A stretch of 64,000 nt of DNA, taken from the NCBI GenBank assembly GCA_023614405.1, contig CM042696.1:335101211-335165210 (forward strand), read 5' to 3'. A model generated the notes under the pieces. That model was not told the origin of the DNA, ran no database searches, and worked only from the letters and a program-made list of their open reading frames with translations. Position numbers and translations under genes: made by a program. Below, piece by piece: positions 1-12,343 of this stretch. The DNA comes from Avena insularis. Lineage: Eukaryota > Streptophyta > Magnoliopsida > Poales > Poaceae. Position 1 is the stretch's first letter. Each line of letters begins with the position of its first letter.

Positions 1-2938
1 AACTCCTTGGAACAATAATAGATGTGGGAAATGGGACCATGCACCTTTCTTCTCCACCAAACAATCATATTTTCCCCAAGGTTAAGAATAAAAGTAAGAG
101 AGGTAAGGGCAAGAAATTTGGTTTTAATGCTTCTTCATTCGAGAACACTTGATTTTTTCTTGCTTCTTATGCCTAACTTAAAGGCGTTAAAGAAAACTAC
201 TTATTGGGAGATAACCCAAAAGTTTTAGATGAGTCTTGGAAGTTATTACTTCAGTAATAACCGCTCCTTATCCTTTTTATTTGCTTTTTATGCCAAGAGT
301 AACCTCTAACGAGAGAGAAGTAATGATTGGGAAAGTTGCTGTCCCAAAATAGATTTTTGTGCTTCACCATAAAAATTCATGTAAAATCTATGTACGTCTG
401 TTTGAGGCGAGAATGTTTGTGCTTCTGCCCCAGGTTGTTATCTAACTTTAGTTAGTTCAACACTTTTTGATTTGAGAAACAGAAGGTCTTCGAAAAAAAT
501 CATCTTTACCTGCTGGTCTGTTTTCATAGATTTCTGCCATTTCCTGCATTTGCTTCTTGTTGGTTCCTTTTTGAGTTCTTTTGGAGAATTGAGCTTTTTG
601 AGGGAAGTGCTACATTAGATAGTGTTCTAATGGAAGTTTATTTGGTGTTAGAACTGAACCTTAAGACTTATTTATCTTGAGTGCACTAATGTTGCTAATA
701 AAGATTGTGTGAAATTTTCTATGAAGGAAAAATTTCGGGTGTATGGAAGGAATGAGTAATGAGATGAAGGATGGACTAAAGCTCAAGCTTGGGGATGCCA
801 CGCGTGTCACCCCAAGAAATCTCCAAGAAGTACAAGCGTCAAAGCTTGGGGATGCCCAAGGCATCCCCTTCTTCATCAATAAAAATTCTAGGTTTCTTCC
901 AAACGCTTCATTTTTATTGTTTCATGCACAGTTGTGTTGTTCTTGGAGCGTCTTCTTTTTCGTTTTTGTTTTGGTTTTTCGTTTGCTTTTGTTTTCTTAT
1001 TTTTCTGAATAAATTGGTTGGACCCCCTCTTTCATATATTGGTTTACAAATAGTTTGGTTTGGTTTGGAAAAGAGTAGGAAAGGTCATACTTATATGGTA
1101 AAAAGAGCTCGTTTTTTACTGTGGCATATGCTTTGTCATGCCATGCTTGATATTGTTTTGGCTTTATGCTTAGTATTCTTTGCTGTAGGATGACTTGTTA
1201 TAAACAATTGAGATTGCTTATTGTGCCTTGGATGAATCATGAGTTCTTTTAGCATATTAAAGCATAGTATAGTGGTATTCTCCTTTGATGCTTTATTTGG
1301 GTTGACTTGGCACATGCTCACACCATGTTATGACTATCTCAAGTCACCATAGCCTTTATGATCCTTTAGTTTTCGACTTGTAGTATCACTTTATGCTTTG
1401 ATCAATGATGTTTTGTCGCTCTGCATGATTATGGCCATTATTGCTCTCTTACTTTGTCGCTCCCAGTCTTTTGCTAGCCTCCACAACCAAGTATGAGTTC
1501 CACTCATGCATCCAACTCCCTAAACCAAGTTATTCCAAAGAGTCCACCATTCCTACCTACTAGCTTATGCTATTCCAAGTATATTCATGCTTTTGTTTAC
1601 CTTCCAAATTAAACTTGTTATGAGAAAACTAGTGATTAAAGCTCTCACGAACTTGATGGCACACTTTACTTTTCTTGCCCTTAATAAACTTGAACCATTG
1701 TGTCGTCTATGTTGTATATGCTTGCACTTATTTGTTGGGAATTAGAAGAACCATGCTTTCATGGGGAACGCTTTCAACATTGCACTTGGTACTTGTACCT
1801 AGTTGATATCATGCTCTTTTATATATGGATGTCGTCGGTGTGAAATGAAAGGGGAGCTTGTAAGTCCATGGAGTTATGTATATGTGTTAGAGAAACGCCT
1901 GGGTCGCTGGTCTAATCCATGCTGACATGGTGGAAACCTGCAGCGTAACCATAATGAGCTGTCTATGAAGCATTTTTCTTATAAAAAAAAGAGTCCTATA
2001 TTGAGAAAAAGAGAAAAAGAAAAAAAGATATTATGAAAAGAGGAAAGAGAGAAAAAAGTACCATATTCCCATGGTAAATAAGAAGAATGATGAGATGCTC
2101 GTTGTCTGCTTGCCTTGTCAATTTGATATGGGGATTCTTCCATATCATCGGGCAAGGGGTACCCTGTTGGCGGTTCTCTATGATACATGTACTTATGTTG
2201 ACAATAACTTACCGGTGACTAAACTTGAGTAGCATGAGGAGAGACCCTCATATACAAGGGACATGAGATTTCTAACTTATACTTCGTCAAGCATGTACAC
2301 CATAGTTTGTTCACTTTAACCTTAATCACTTCAAGATGCTTATGATAGGGGCAATGAGAGCTGAAAACTATAAGTACCATAATTTTTGGAAGCTCTTTAT
2401 GAGACTTGAATCCCTACTTCCTTTTATAAAAAGGCCTTTCTTCCACCCCTATATTGAGTCTCCACCTTCTATCTTTATGCACCTACTTTGAGAGCATAGT
2501 GGCCATTCTTAGTTCTATGTGCATTGTCCCAAGACTAGTTGATTGATGCATAACTTGATATTGCTTGTTTTTAACTATTTGTATCTAGTCACTCTTATGA
2601 ACTTTGAAGGTGTCCTATGCAATTATATTTGCTACTCTATGAGGGACAAGCTGAATACTACTATGCTATGTTTTCTTTATGTGAAACAAACAAACGTCTT
2701 GCAAAGCATTGTTATTCATGAATCTTTTGTTTGTACCTTTTCATGTTGCATCATAGTTTCTTTGTCTTATTGCTAGAACTTTGTCTTTCATGATTATGAT
2801 TGAAGTACTATGATCCCAGCCTTGAATGTTTTACAAATACTTTGATCAAGCTTTGACGGTGCATGTCACCTCAAAAATTATTCTTTCTTTCGACCACTTA
2901 CCTACTCGAGGACGAGCAGGAGTTAAGCTTGGGGATGT
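1..2938 (+). mobile_element. 3' internal non-coding part of a gypsy-type LTR retrotransposon
   Basis: No credible coding frame runs through this stretch. It has the look of the long untranslated part between the pol gene and the 3' LTR of a large Triticeae gypsy element. It includes the phrase AGCTTGGGGATGCC twice near 785-860 and ends with a purine-rich AGCTTGGGGATG tract at 2926-2937, directly before an LTR start, which is the position expected of the polypurine tract. The left end lies outside the window. The family resembles the non-autonomous Fatima/Sabrina group from memory of its LTR style; this assignment is inferred. Confidence 0.6.
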
Positions 2939-4504
2939 TGATACATTGCAAATGTATCTATAATTTTTGATGTTCCATGCTTAGTTTTATCCACTTTCTT
3001 GTGTTTTGTTCCAACTTTGGAGTACTTTTCATATGATTTCTTGGACTAACCTATTAATAAGAGCCACAATGCTAGCTGCCTGTTTTCTGCTGTTTTTGGT
3101 TCTAGCAAAGTCAGAAACTGAATATTCTCGGAATTGGACAGGACAAGAGCCAAAGTGCCTATTTTTCCAGAAGTTATCAGATGCCAGAATACGAGACGGA
3201 GAGGGGCCAGAGGGCGGCCACACCACCTGGCCACGCGGCCAGGCTTGGCCCGCGCCAGGGGTGGTGTGGCCAGCCCAGGCACCCCCTCGGCCTCCCCTTC
3301 CGCCTATATATTTCCCTCGAGATGAAAACCCTAAGGGCCCGATCAAAAAATCCACGAAAGAGTCTGTAACCGTCGTCATCTCCATCCCTAAATCGGGAGG
3401 GATCTGAAGCTCTTCTCGGCACCCTGCCGGAGAGGGGAATTCACCCTGGAGGCCTTCTTCATCACCATGCAAGCCTCCGGTGTGATGCGTGAGTAGGTCA
3501 TCCTTGGACTACGGATCCATGTAATAGCTAGATGGCTGGTTCTCCTCCTTTGTGCTTTCATGTTTAGATCTTGTGAGCTCCGTTCTTGTAATTCTGCATG
3601 TTGTGTTTGCGGGGATTTGATGGATATTGAGATACCATTTCAGATTGATTATTGATTCTATCATGTTTTTGTTATTTGTGATCTTGCATGCTTTCCGTTG
3701 TTAGTAGCTATCTTGGCCAAGTAGATGCTAGCAACTCTAAGAGTTAGTATTTATGCTCGATAGTGGGTTCATGCCTCTGGTAATCTGGGGAAGTGCCAAA
3801 AATCTCTAAGGTACTAGATGTGATGTTGCTACTAGGGAGAAAACAACAATCCTTTCTTCATAGAACAATCGTATTGTTTACTTTACATGCAGTTCGTAAA
3901 GCAATAATCTGTTGCTTGCAACTTAATACTGGAGGGGGTTCGGATGATAACCTGAAGTTGGATTATTAGTCATAGATGCAGTTGGATGGCGGTCTATGTA
4001 TAATGTTGTAATGCCCAATCAAGTTCCAAAGGAGTCAAGATGATTAGTATATGCATGTATTGCTTTCTCGAGGTTTGTCAATTTCCCCGCTATAATTTTT
4101 TCACCCAACATGTTATCTATCTTAAGGAGAGCCACCTCTAGTGAACTATGGATCCCGGTTCTTTCTTTTACATACAATCTATAAACCGTTTACTGCTTTG
4201 TGTTTACTTTCTGCAAACTATTACTTCCTTCCATTCGATACGTTTAATCCTTTGTTTTCAGCAAAACACGGTGAGATTGACAACCTCGTCGCAAGTTGGG
4301 GACAAAGTTCTGTGGTTGTGTTGTGCAGGTCTCCACGTTGCTACTAGCACTGGTAGTGTGCCCTGCCAAGGCTCAGCTAGCAACACCTTTGGGGTGTTTC
4401 CTTGCTCCTACTGGTTTGATTAAACCTTGGTTTCATAACAGAGGGAAACTTGCTGCTGTGCTCATCATACCTTCCTCTTGGGGTTCCCAACGAGCTCTAC
4501 ATCA
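2939..4504 (+). repeat. LTR of a TGATAC-type gypsy retrotransposon
   Basis: The LTR begins TGATACATTGCAAATG right after the purine tract and probably ends in CTACATCA, giving about 1.57 kb. It holds a GC-rich middle near 3180-3330, a promoter-like CCTATATATTTCCC at about 3303, and the characteristic phrases for this LTR class near 3750 and 3930. It is unusual in having internal-looking sequence on both sides: after the end comes TTTTCTGGCGCCGT (4520-4533), which in intact relatives is the start of the internal region after the 5' LTR. ORFs inside it on both strands are not genes. Confidence 0.65.
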
Positions 4505-4533
4505 ACACCGCACCAGCACTTTTCTGGCGCCGT
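4505..4533 (+). mobile_element. 29-bp stub of 5' internal region (primer-site side) after the LTR
   Basis: TTTTCTGGCGCCGT at 4520-4533 matches the usual beginning of the internal domain in this LTR class. It then breaks off into unrelated sequence at about 4534. Together with the upstream internal sequence it makes an internal-LTR-internal arrangement. Confidence 0.45.
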
Positions 4534-4574
4534 ACACTGAGCCATCAACTAACAATATAATCTTCTAGATGATG

Positions 4575-4710
4575 CTCCCTCGTTCACAAGTATAAGACAT
4601 TTTACCTTTGTAAAACGAATATATATAGATGTCGGCCTATAGACTAAAATACATCTAGATACATTTGTTTCATAAAGCTAAAATGTCTTATATTTCTAGA
4701 CGGAGGGAGT
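4575..4710. mobile_element. Stowaway-like MITE (degenerate left end)
   Basis: About 136 bp with a right end ACGGAGGGAGTA and a left end GCTCCCTCGTTC. Inner arms are also complementary (AAGACATTTTA against AAAATGTCTTA). The 3' flank TA duplication is visible; the left one is eroded. Ends of this type belong to Tc1/Mariner-derived Stowaway elements. Confidence 0.75.
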
Positions 4711-4721
4711 AGAATGTGGAT

Positions 4722-7700
4722 AGAAGATCCAACGGTTAATTAGCAATGTTGGGATTCACATGTCTAGATCCAACGGTCAAAGTTCAAAGTTATTTGTTTC
4801 GTACACTATACAGTGTTATCTTCTTTTCTTCTACTACTATAATAGAGCAGTTTTGAATTGGATCCATAGCACAAATCCTGACCGTTGGGATGTTAGATCC
4901 AATAATGGTTCAGAGCAGCTGGATTCATGTTGAATAGCTAGTACTTACCTAGAGCAAACTCCACCATGTTCTAGAACCATCATGTCAACACCCCCCCTCC
5001 TAACTTTCATAGCAGAGTAGGCTATATTCTGAATATGTGTAGATAGTTATTATTTGTAGCACCAATCCTGACGATTGGGTTGTTAGATCCAATGGTTCAG
5101 AGCATCTGGATTCGTGTTGAACAGTACCCATAGAGAATACTTCACCATGTAACCCCCCTCCCGCCCCAAATAATCATAGCACAGTAGGATGTATTCTCAA
5201 TGTGTGTAGATAGTTATTATTAATAGAACTAATGTATGCATTTTTCTCTAACAGGACTATTGGTTAATAATAACAACTTAATGTTTGCTAAATCAGATTT
5301 CATTCAGCATATACATGTGCGGCTCATGTCCTAGTAGACTTAATGTATGGCTTGTTTCTCCAACAAGACTATTGGTTAATAATAACAACTTGATGTTTGC
5401 TAAATCACATTTCATACAGTAGGCTCATGCCTTTTACTATTAGACTTAATGTATGCCCTTTTCTCTAACAAGACTATTGGTTAATAATAACAATTTAATA
5501 TTTGCTAAATCAATTTTCATAAAATATATATGTGTGTGGCACGTGCCTTTTACTAGTCCATTCTAGCTAGCATCTAAATAGAAGATACACTATGGATAGT
5601 ACATTATTTTACCCACTATAGTGTACGAATAACTTAGAATTTTGACCGTTGGATCAAGACTCGCGAATCTCAACATTTCCAACCGGTTGGATCTTCTTTT
5701 CCATTCTGGCATCTAGTAGATACAATTGATAGTCTTTCTTATCGTATCATACCACTATATTTTTTGTGAGTAACTTTTATTATTGATCGGTTGGCCAGAT
5801 CAAAACTCGCGAATCCCAATATTGCCAGCCGTTGGATCTACTGTTCCATTGTAGCATCATCTCTAGAAAATACTATTGTTTATCTTATCTTATCTTATCT
5901 TACCACTATACAGTGTATGAATAACTTCGAATATATTGATCGTTGGATCAAGACTCGTGAATCCCAACATTACTAGTCATTGGATCTTCCTTTCCATTCT
6001 ACTAGCTAGCATCTCTACTAGAATATATTATGGATAGTATGTCTTTAGCACAATGAATGCAATGCACAAACCTCAAAAAACACTACCCCATCATTCTACT
6101 CCCTTCGATCCAAATTATTGTTCTCAGATTTGTCTATATTCGGATGTATCTAACACTAAAACATGACTAGATACAACTGAATCTAGACAAATCTGAGAAC
6201 AATAATTTGGATCAGAGGGAGTAGAATAATATTCTCAGGTGTATATTTCGTTCTTGTACTTTGCATATCATGTAGAAGTCAACGATTATTAGCTAGCTAA
6301 AATTTAAAATTTTGGCAACATGGTCTAGAGAAACGAGGGATAAGATTCTAGAATGACGGAGAAGTGTGTTTTGAATTTTGTGCATAGCATTCATTGTGAT
6401 GAAGACTATCAATAGAATCTTCTAGATGCTAGAATGGAAAAGAAGATCCAACGTCTGGAAATGTTTGGATTTGCTAGTCTTGATCTAACGGTCAATATTC
6501 AAAGTTGTCCGTACACTATATAGTGCTAAGATCATGTAGAAGTCAACGATTATTAGCTATCTACTAAAACATGAAATTTTTAGTAACACATGGTCTAGAG
6601 AAACGAGCTAGAGAGAAGACTCTAGAATGATGGAGAAGTGTGTTTTGAGTTTTGTGCATAGAATTCATTATGATGAAGACTATCAATAGAATATTCTAGA
6701 CCGTTCAAAAAAAATAGAATCTTCTAGATCCTAGAATGGAAAAGAAGATCCAACAGCTAGAAATGTTGGGATTCATGAGTCTTGATCCAACGGTCAATGT
6801 TCAAAGTTATTCGTACACTATATAGTGGTAAGATAAGATAAGATAAAATAAGATAAGAATAGAGCAGTTTTGAATTGGATCCATAGCACCAATCCTGACC
6901 ATTGGGTTGTTAGACCCAATGGTTCAAAGCAGCTGGATTTGTGTTGAATAGTACCTAGAGAAAACTCTGGCATGTTCTAGAACCATCATGTCACCACCCT
7001 CAAAATTTCGTAGCACAGTAGGTTGTATTCTCTCTACTACTAGTAAGTTGGACGTGAGGTCAGATAATAGACGTCTGACATATCATCACTATATAAAATT
7101 ATAATAGGTAAAGTGGAAAAAATATAAATTTGATCAACATCTATAAAGTATGGGTGTATATTTGGTTCTTCTACTTTGTATCATCATGTGTAGAAGTCAA
7201 AGATTATTAGCTACCTAACACTTGAAATTTTTGGTAACATGGTCTAGAGAAACAAGGGAGAGGATTCTAGTATGATGGAGAAGTGTGTTTTGAGAGGTTT
7301 ATGCATAGTGCATTCATCGTGTTCAAGACTATCAATCGAATCTTCTAGATGCTAAAATGGAAAAGAAGATCCAATAATGGCTGGAAATGTTCGAATTCGT
7401 GAGTCTTGATCCAACGGTCAATATTCAAAGTTACTCGTATAGTATATAGTGGTAAGATAAGATAGTGGAGCAGTTTTGAATGAATTGGATCCATAGCACC
7501 AATCCTGACTGTTGGGCCGTTAGATCCAATGGTTCAGAGTAGCTTGATTCATGGCGAATAGTACCGACCTAGAGCAAACTCCACCATGTTCTAGAACCAT
7601 CATGTCACCACCCCCATAATTTCATAGCATAGTAGGATGTATTCTCATTATGTGTAGATATTTATTATTAATAGACTTAAAGTATGCATTTTTCTCTAAC

Positions 7701-9540
7701 AAAACTATTGGTTAGTAACAACTTAATGTTTGTTAAATCACATTTCATATAGAACGTTCGGCTGCTAGATCCAATGGTTCAGAGCATCTAGATTCATGTT
7801 GAATAATACCTATAGAGAAAACTCCACCATGTTCTTGAACCATCAGCATGTCACCACCCCCAAAATTTCATAGCATAGTAGGCTATATTCTCAATATGTG
7901 TAGATAGTTATTATTAATATACTTAATGTATGAATTTTTTCTCTAACATGACTATTGGTTAATAACAACTTAATGTTTGTTAAATTACATTTCATACATT
8001 ATAGAAAAAATGCATAAATTAAGTCTATTAATAATAACTATATACACATATTGAGAATACATCCTACTGTTCTATGAAATTTTGGGGGTGATGACACGAT
8101 GGTTCTATAGAACATGGTGGAGTTTGCTCTAGGTACTATTCAACATGAATCCAGCTGCTCTGAATCATTGGATCTAACAGCCCAACGGTCAGGATTGGTA
8201 ATATCGATCCAATCAAAACTGCTTCATTCTGCAGTGGAGATCTAAAACATGAAATTTTTGGTAACATGCTCTAGAGAAACAGGGGAGAAGATTATAGAAT
8301 GATGGAGAAGTGTGTTTTGAGTTTTGTGCATAGCATTCATTGTGATGAAGACTATCAATAGAATCTTCTAGACCATTCAAAAAAATATAATCTTTTAGAT
8401 GGTAGAATGGAAAAGAAGATCCAACGACAAGAAATTTTGGGATTTGTGAGTCTTGATCCAACGGTCAATATTCAAAGTTATTCGAATACTATATAGTGGT
8501 AAGATAAGATAAGATAAGATAAGAATAGAGAATTTTTGAATTGGATCCATAGCACCATGCCTGACCATTGGGCTGTTAGATCTAGTGGATCAAAGTAGCT
8601 GGATTCATGTTGAATAGTACCTAGAGCAAACTACTCCATGTTCTAGAACCATCATGCATGTCACCACCCCCAAAATTTCATAGCACAGTAGGTTATATTC
8701 TTAATATGTGTAGATAGTTATTATTAATATAATTAATTTATGCATTTTGGGGGTGGTGACATGATGGTTCTAGAACATGGTGGAGTTTGCTCTAGGTCTG
8801 TACTATTTACAGCCTACTATGCTAAGAAATTTTGGGGGTGGTGGCATGATGGTTCTAGAACATGCATGGTGAATTTTTCTCTAGGTACTATTCAACACGA
8901 ATCCAGCTTCTCTTAACTATTGGATCTAACAACCCAATGATCAGGATTGGTGTTATGGATCCAATTCAAAGCTGCTCCATTATAGTAGTAGAGAGAGAGA
9001 TATCTTATCTTACCTCTTACCACTATATAGTGTACGAATAACTTTGAATATTGATCGTTGGATCAAGACTCACGAATCCAAACATTTCTAGCCATTGGGC
9101 CTTCTTTTCCATTCTAGCATCTAGAAGATTCTATTGATAGTCTTCAGCCCCATGACATGCATAGTACAAGGACCAAATATACACCCATACTTTATAGATG
9201 TTGATCAAATTTATAATTTATTGTGCTTTACCAATTATAATTTTATATAGTGATGATATGTCAGACTATCAATCGAAGACTATCAATTTTATATAGTAAT
9301 TTATAATTTATTGTGATGAAGACTATCTATCGAATCCTCTAGATGCTAGAATGGAAAAGAAGATAGTTATTATTAATAGACTTAATGTATGCATTTTTCT
9401 CTAACAAGACTTATGGTATGATGATCCTAGAACATGGTGGAGTTTTCTCTAGGTACTGTTCAACACGAATCCAGCTGCTCTGAACCATTGGATCTTATAG
9501 CCCAACGGTCAGGATTGGTGCTATGTATCCACTTCAAAAC
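4722..9540. repeat. Cluster of a dispersed mixed-orientation repeat family with (GATAA)n tracts
   Basis: At least nine copies of a module reading AGCACCAATCCTGACCGTT followed by GTTAGATCCAATGGTTCAGAG are present. Plus-orientation copies lie near 4870, 5060, 6887, 7497, 7755 (partial) and 8550; minus copies near 8150, 8910 and 9470. A second module (GATCCAACGGTCAA, then GTACACTATATAGTGGTAAGATAAG) runs beside it, also in both orientations. A third module has GTTATTATTAATAGACTTAATG and ACTATTGGTTAATAA. A full unit seems to be 1 kb or more. No transposase coding sequence is visible. It could be a non-autonomous Mutator- or foldback-type element or a local array of fragments; the class is unassigned. 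Confidence 0.7.
6099..6221. mobile_element. Stowaway MITE inside the repeat cluster
   Basis: Ends CTCCCTTCGATCC and GGATCAGAGGGAG with TA on both sides (6097-6098, 6222-6223). The arms pair almost completely, so the transcript would fold into a long hairpin. The flanks join to the repeat's normal order (CATCATTCTA then GAATA), so the empty site can be read. Confidence 0.85.
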
Positions 9541-10672
9541 ACGCTAGAGACTCTTGTCAAGAAAAAAAGAAAAACAGGCCACACACACACACAACGCAGC
9601 CGTACCAAGGCACACGTGTGCGGCGCGACGTAGTGGGACGAGGGAGAGATCAGCCGGCCGGTGCACGCAGGGCACTGCATAGGAGGGGGGAGAGAGGATG
9701 GATGGTGAGAGACAGCGAAGAAAGAGAAAACATAGTAGTACTACTAGTAATATTGTGCTACTAGTAGTAGGTACCTATACCTCGTATCAGAAACCCTTCA
9801 AACTAGCTTTACTCTGACATTGCACCGCCTTCAACTCCTTCGCTGCTCTCGCGCTGCCTCCTGTTAATAATCTCTTCTTGCTCTTCGTTTTTTTCTTCCT
9901 TTTTTTCTTTGGCAGCTTTGGGGTTAATTTTCTAGTGCCCCTAGTTCATTAGAAGTACGGACTACTCAATATTTCCACAATAGTCCATTTTTTCTGAAAA
10001 TTGGTTCTGGGACATTCAGATCCAAAATATTCGTGCGCAAAATAATTCTGGTCACTGGGAACATTTTCTTTCTAACGAGGAATCTGCTCCGAAGTACGAA
10101 GAACGTGCGCGTTAAAATCCAATGGTGGGCATGAAAATTACATAGTGGTCCAAAAAGAAAACCAAAATACATTTGGGACCTATACTTTTACAACACGGAC
10201 CCTAAAGATACAACTCGGAAATTTTAACATGTTTTTCCTAATAATAGTTCGAAACTACCACCCCAGCATTATTGTATACCATGGCAGGACACACCCATCT
10301 AGCAAATATGGGAACATTGTCATGAACCATGATGTAGATATGGCCATGACCTAATCGGTCGTTCCGCTTGAGAAACCCTCGAGTGTTCAGGCCATATCTA
10401 ATGTGACTACGACTTTTTCGAATATTTCAAATCTCATATTTACCATTTTTTCATGGCTGGTACTGCAAATGAGAGGATATCATGTGGACCCTTTTCGTTT
10501 ATTCATTTTCCTTTATAACCTTTCGTTTTTTAATCTATGTAAGAGTGGCCAGCATGCAAATTCATATATATCAAGATATTGAGTCATTCAGAAATCTGGG
10601 CGATTTTCAAGATATTTACCCACAGTGTACTCCTTCAAAATAGTTTCATAGTATAACTTCAAGAGCAAAGCT
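9538..10672 (+). repeat. Left arm of a 1.14-kb direct duplication
   Basis: This stretch matches 13005-14151 along its entire length with scattered substitutions and small indels. Shared landmarks are AACACGCTAGAGACTCTTG at the left edge, an ACACGTGTGCGGCGCGACG block, ACTAGTAGTAGGTAC, and ATAGTATAACTTCAAGAG near the right edge. It does not start TG or end CA, has no primer site inside its right edge, and so does not look like an LTR. It contains the palindrome GCACACGTGTGC (G-box core CACGTG) and a pyrimidine-rich stretch near 9820-9930 that looks like a plant 5' leader. No coding sequence is recognised. Confidence 0.85.
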
Positions 10673-10937
10673 ACGATGGGTTCCTGACACAAGGTACATA
10701 ATACGTGGAGTAGTAAAATGCAATGAGATGGGGGGAGTAATTTCTAGAGCCCTAGTTATTGCAGCTCCTAATTTCTGGCATCTACCATTTCTCTCTGCAT
10801 GCGGTAGAGCGCGAGGGAAAAAATAAACCAATGGGGAGAGAATTATGGTGCAGTAAGAGTCTAGCTCTAATAACGTTCCCAAAATTTTCTCACCGATTTT
10901 CAAGGCCACGTCTTGGTACCAACGAAACAGATGTTAG
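10673..10937. other. Anonymous spacer between left arm and MITE
   Basis: No gene or named element is recognised. The minus-strand ORF crossing it has no recognisable motif. Confidence 0.3.
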
Positions 10938-10939
10938 TA

Positions 10940-11099
10940 CTCCCTCCATTCCAAAATAGATGTTTTAGTTTTGTGAAAAGAGTACATGTAAACCGCTTTA
11001 GGTGTATATATTCATTTATATTGAACATATACACTAAAAGCGGTCTAGATACACTCTTTTCACTAAACTAAAACATCTTGTATTTTGAAATGGAGGGAG
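10940..11099. mobile_element. Stowaway MITE
   Basis: About 160 bp with terminal CTCCCTCCATTCC and GGAGGGAG, TA on both sides, and complementary inner arms (ACTCTTTTCAC against GTGAAAAGAGT). A typical Triticeae Stowaway; it lies about 600 bp upstream of the two-exon gene start. Confidence 0.9.
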
Positions 11100-11141
11100 T
11101 ACATGTTTTTTTGAACAGGTGGTACTAGTACTCCATGTTAA

Positions 11142-11414
11142 GGCTAGTCATAGTGGGAGTAACCTAGTCCTACTTGTATTGCCAACTAAGCATTTACTAG
11201 ATGATATGGCATGCAATTAAATGATGAGAGAGAGGCTTGTGGTAACTAGCTATGTTACCATAAAATCACACATTTCAAGACAAAATGAGTCTACATTGCA
11301 ATAAATGAGACTGTGCATTATACCACACCTATGTTATTTTTCACTATGGAGGTGGTAACTGACTAGTAACATACTATGGATGTTACTACTACTTACTTCA
11401 CACTATGACCAGCC
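11142..11414. mobile_element. Tourist-like (PIF/Harbinger) MITE
   Basis: About 273 bp with terminal inverted repeats GGCTAGTCATAGTG and CACTATGACCAGCC and a TAA duplication on both sides (11139-11141 and 11415-11417). The three-base TAA/TTA duplication and the size fit Tourist elements. It lies in the upstream region of the gene at 11698. Confidence 0.88.
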
Positions 11415-11582
11415 TAAGTGGGCATTTGGCTATGCGAAAGGCCGCATAATTACCAAGATAAGCATGCAGGCTTGGTTAGGTAGGCACTTAATACTTGAAG
11501 GTCAACTATACCGGTGATAGTAGCTTTCTACCGTTGATTGCTTGTACGAGTACTACTACTAGTACCACTCCGTAGTACTACT

Positions 11583-11590
11583 ATATATAT
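11583..11590 (+). promoter_or_regulatory. Putative TATA box of the two-exon gene
   Basis: TATATATA lies about 115 bp upstream of the chosen ATG. That leaves a leader of roughly 80 nt, which includes a long GA tract (11661-11691) typical of plant leaders. Position and composition are seen; function is inferred. Confidence 0.45.
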
Positions 11591-11659
11591 TTACTACACT
11601 TCCAAAAGCAAGGGTACAAAAGTACCTAGATTGAGCAGCGGTGGAGTCTGCTGATATCC

Positions 11660-11690
<31 letters not shown>

Positions 11691-11697
11691 AGGAAAG

Positions 11698-12343
11698 ATG
11701 GAGGTTGTGTGGGCGAGCACCATCTGTCTGTTAGAGAAAGCTAGGGACGCCCACCCCCATGTCGACTCTTTGCAGCGCCTCCGTCTCGTGCTGGCACGTG
11801 CCGTGGCACGCACCCATTCTAACGCCATCTTTGCAGCCTGGCTCAAGAAGACAGTGGACTATTTCCTCACTAGCTTCACTTCGCCATTCAGGCCATGCGC
11901 CGTGACGCATAACCAACAGGTACGTTTGCCACAATGCATGCTACCGGCGGCGATATCATTTTCTTCTATGGACTTCATTCAACTAGCCTATCTATAACTG
12001 ACTTTTAGCCCCAAATTTTGGTCCAGGTGTTCCTCCCCAGGTTGTTGCCGCGCTCACCACTTCCCTGGCTAGTCTCTCTAGAGACGATCTGTTCCGCGCA
12101 CTAATGGCCCTGCAGCTTTCCGACGTCTACATGGAGGTAGCTGTTATCGCGCAGCGTCTTTCCCAGCACGACGAGCTGGACCTCTTCATCAGCCTCCTTG
12201 AGGAGTGTGTATTCCAGGGCACGTCGGGCGTGAACAACGCCCGCACGACCGCCAGCCTCCATCGTAGGGATATCCTCGACAGCTTTGCAAAAAAACATGT
12301 CAATCTAGCAGGTACCATTGTTCCTCGTGGTGCGGGCAACTAA
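11698..12343 (+). CDS. Hypothetical two-exon gene, 174 aa, between direct repeats
   Basis: Exon 1 is 11698-11919 (74 codons) and exon 2 is 12041-12343 (100 codons plus TAA). They are joined across a 121-bp intron with GT at 11920 and AG at 12039-12040. The splice is phase 0 and keeps one open frame, which is why this acceptor was preferred over the AG at 12025-12026. The ATG at 11698 follows a GA-rich leader and a TATA box; an in-frame ATG at 11641 lies inside the leader-like GA tract. The protein begins MEVVWASTICLLEKARDAH and is helix-prone (SLQRLRLVLARAVART, LFRALMALQLSDVYMEVAVI), with no signal peptide or clear membrane span. I do not recognise the family. Codon GC is much higher than in the surrounding repeats. 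It could be a real lineage-specific gene or a captured, recently disabled copy. Confidence 0.55.

Noticed and set aside
3006..3472. Overlapping ORFs on both strands in the GC-rich part of the LTR
   Set aside because: They lie inside LTR sequence shared by the family, in mutually overlapping frames, with Arg/Pro/Gly-rich content.
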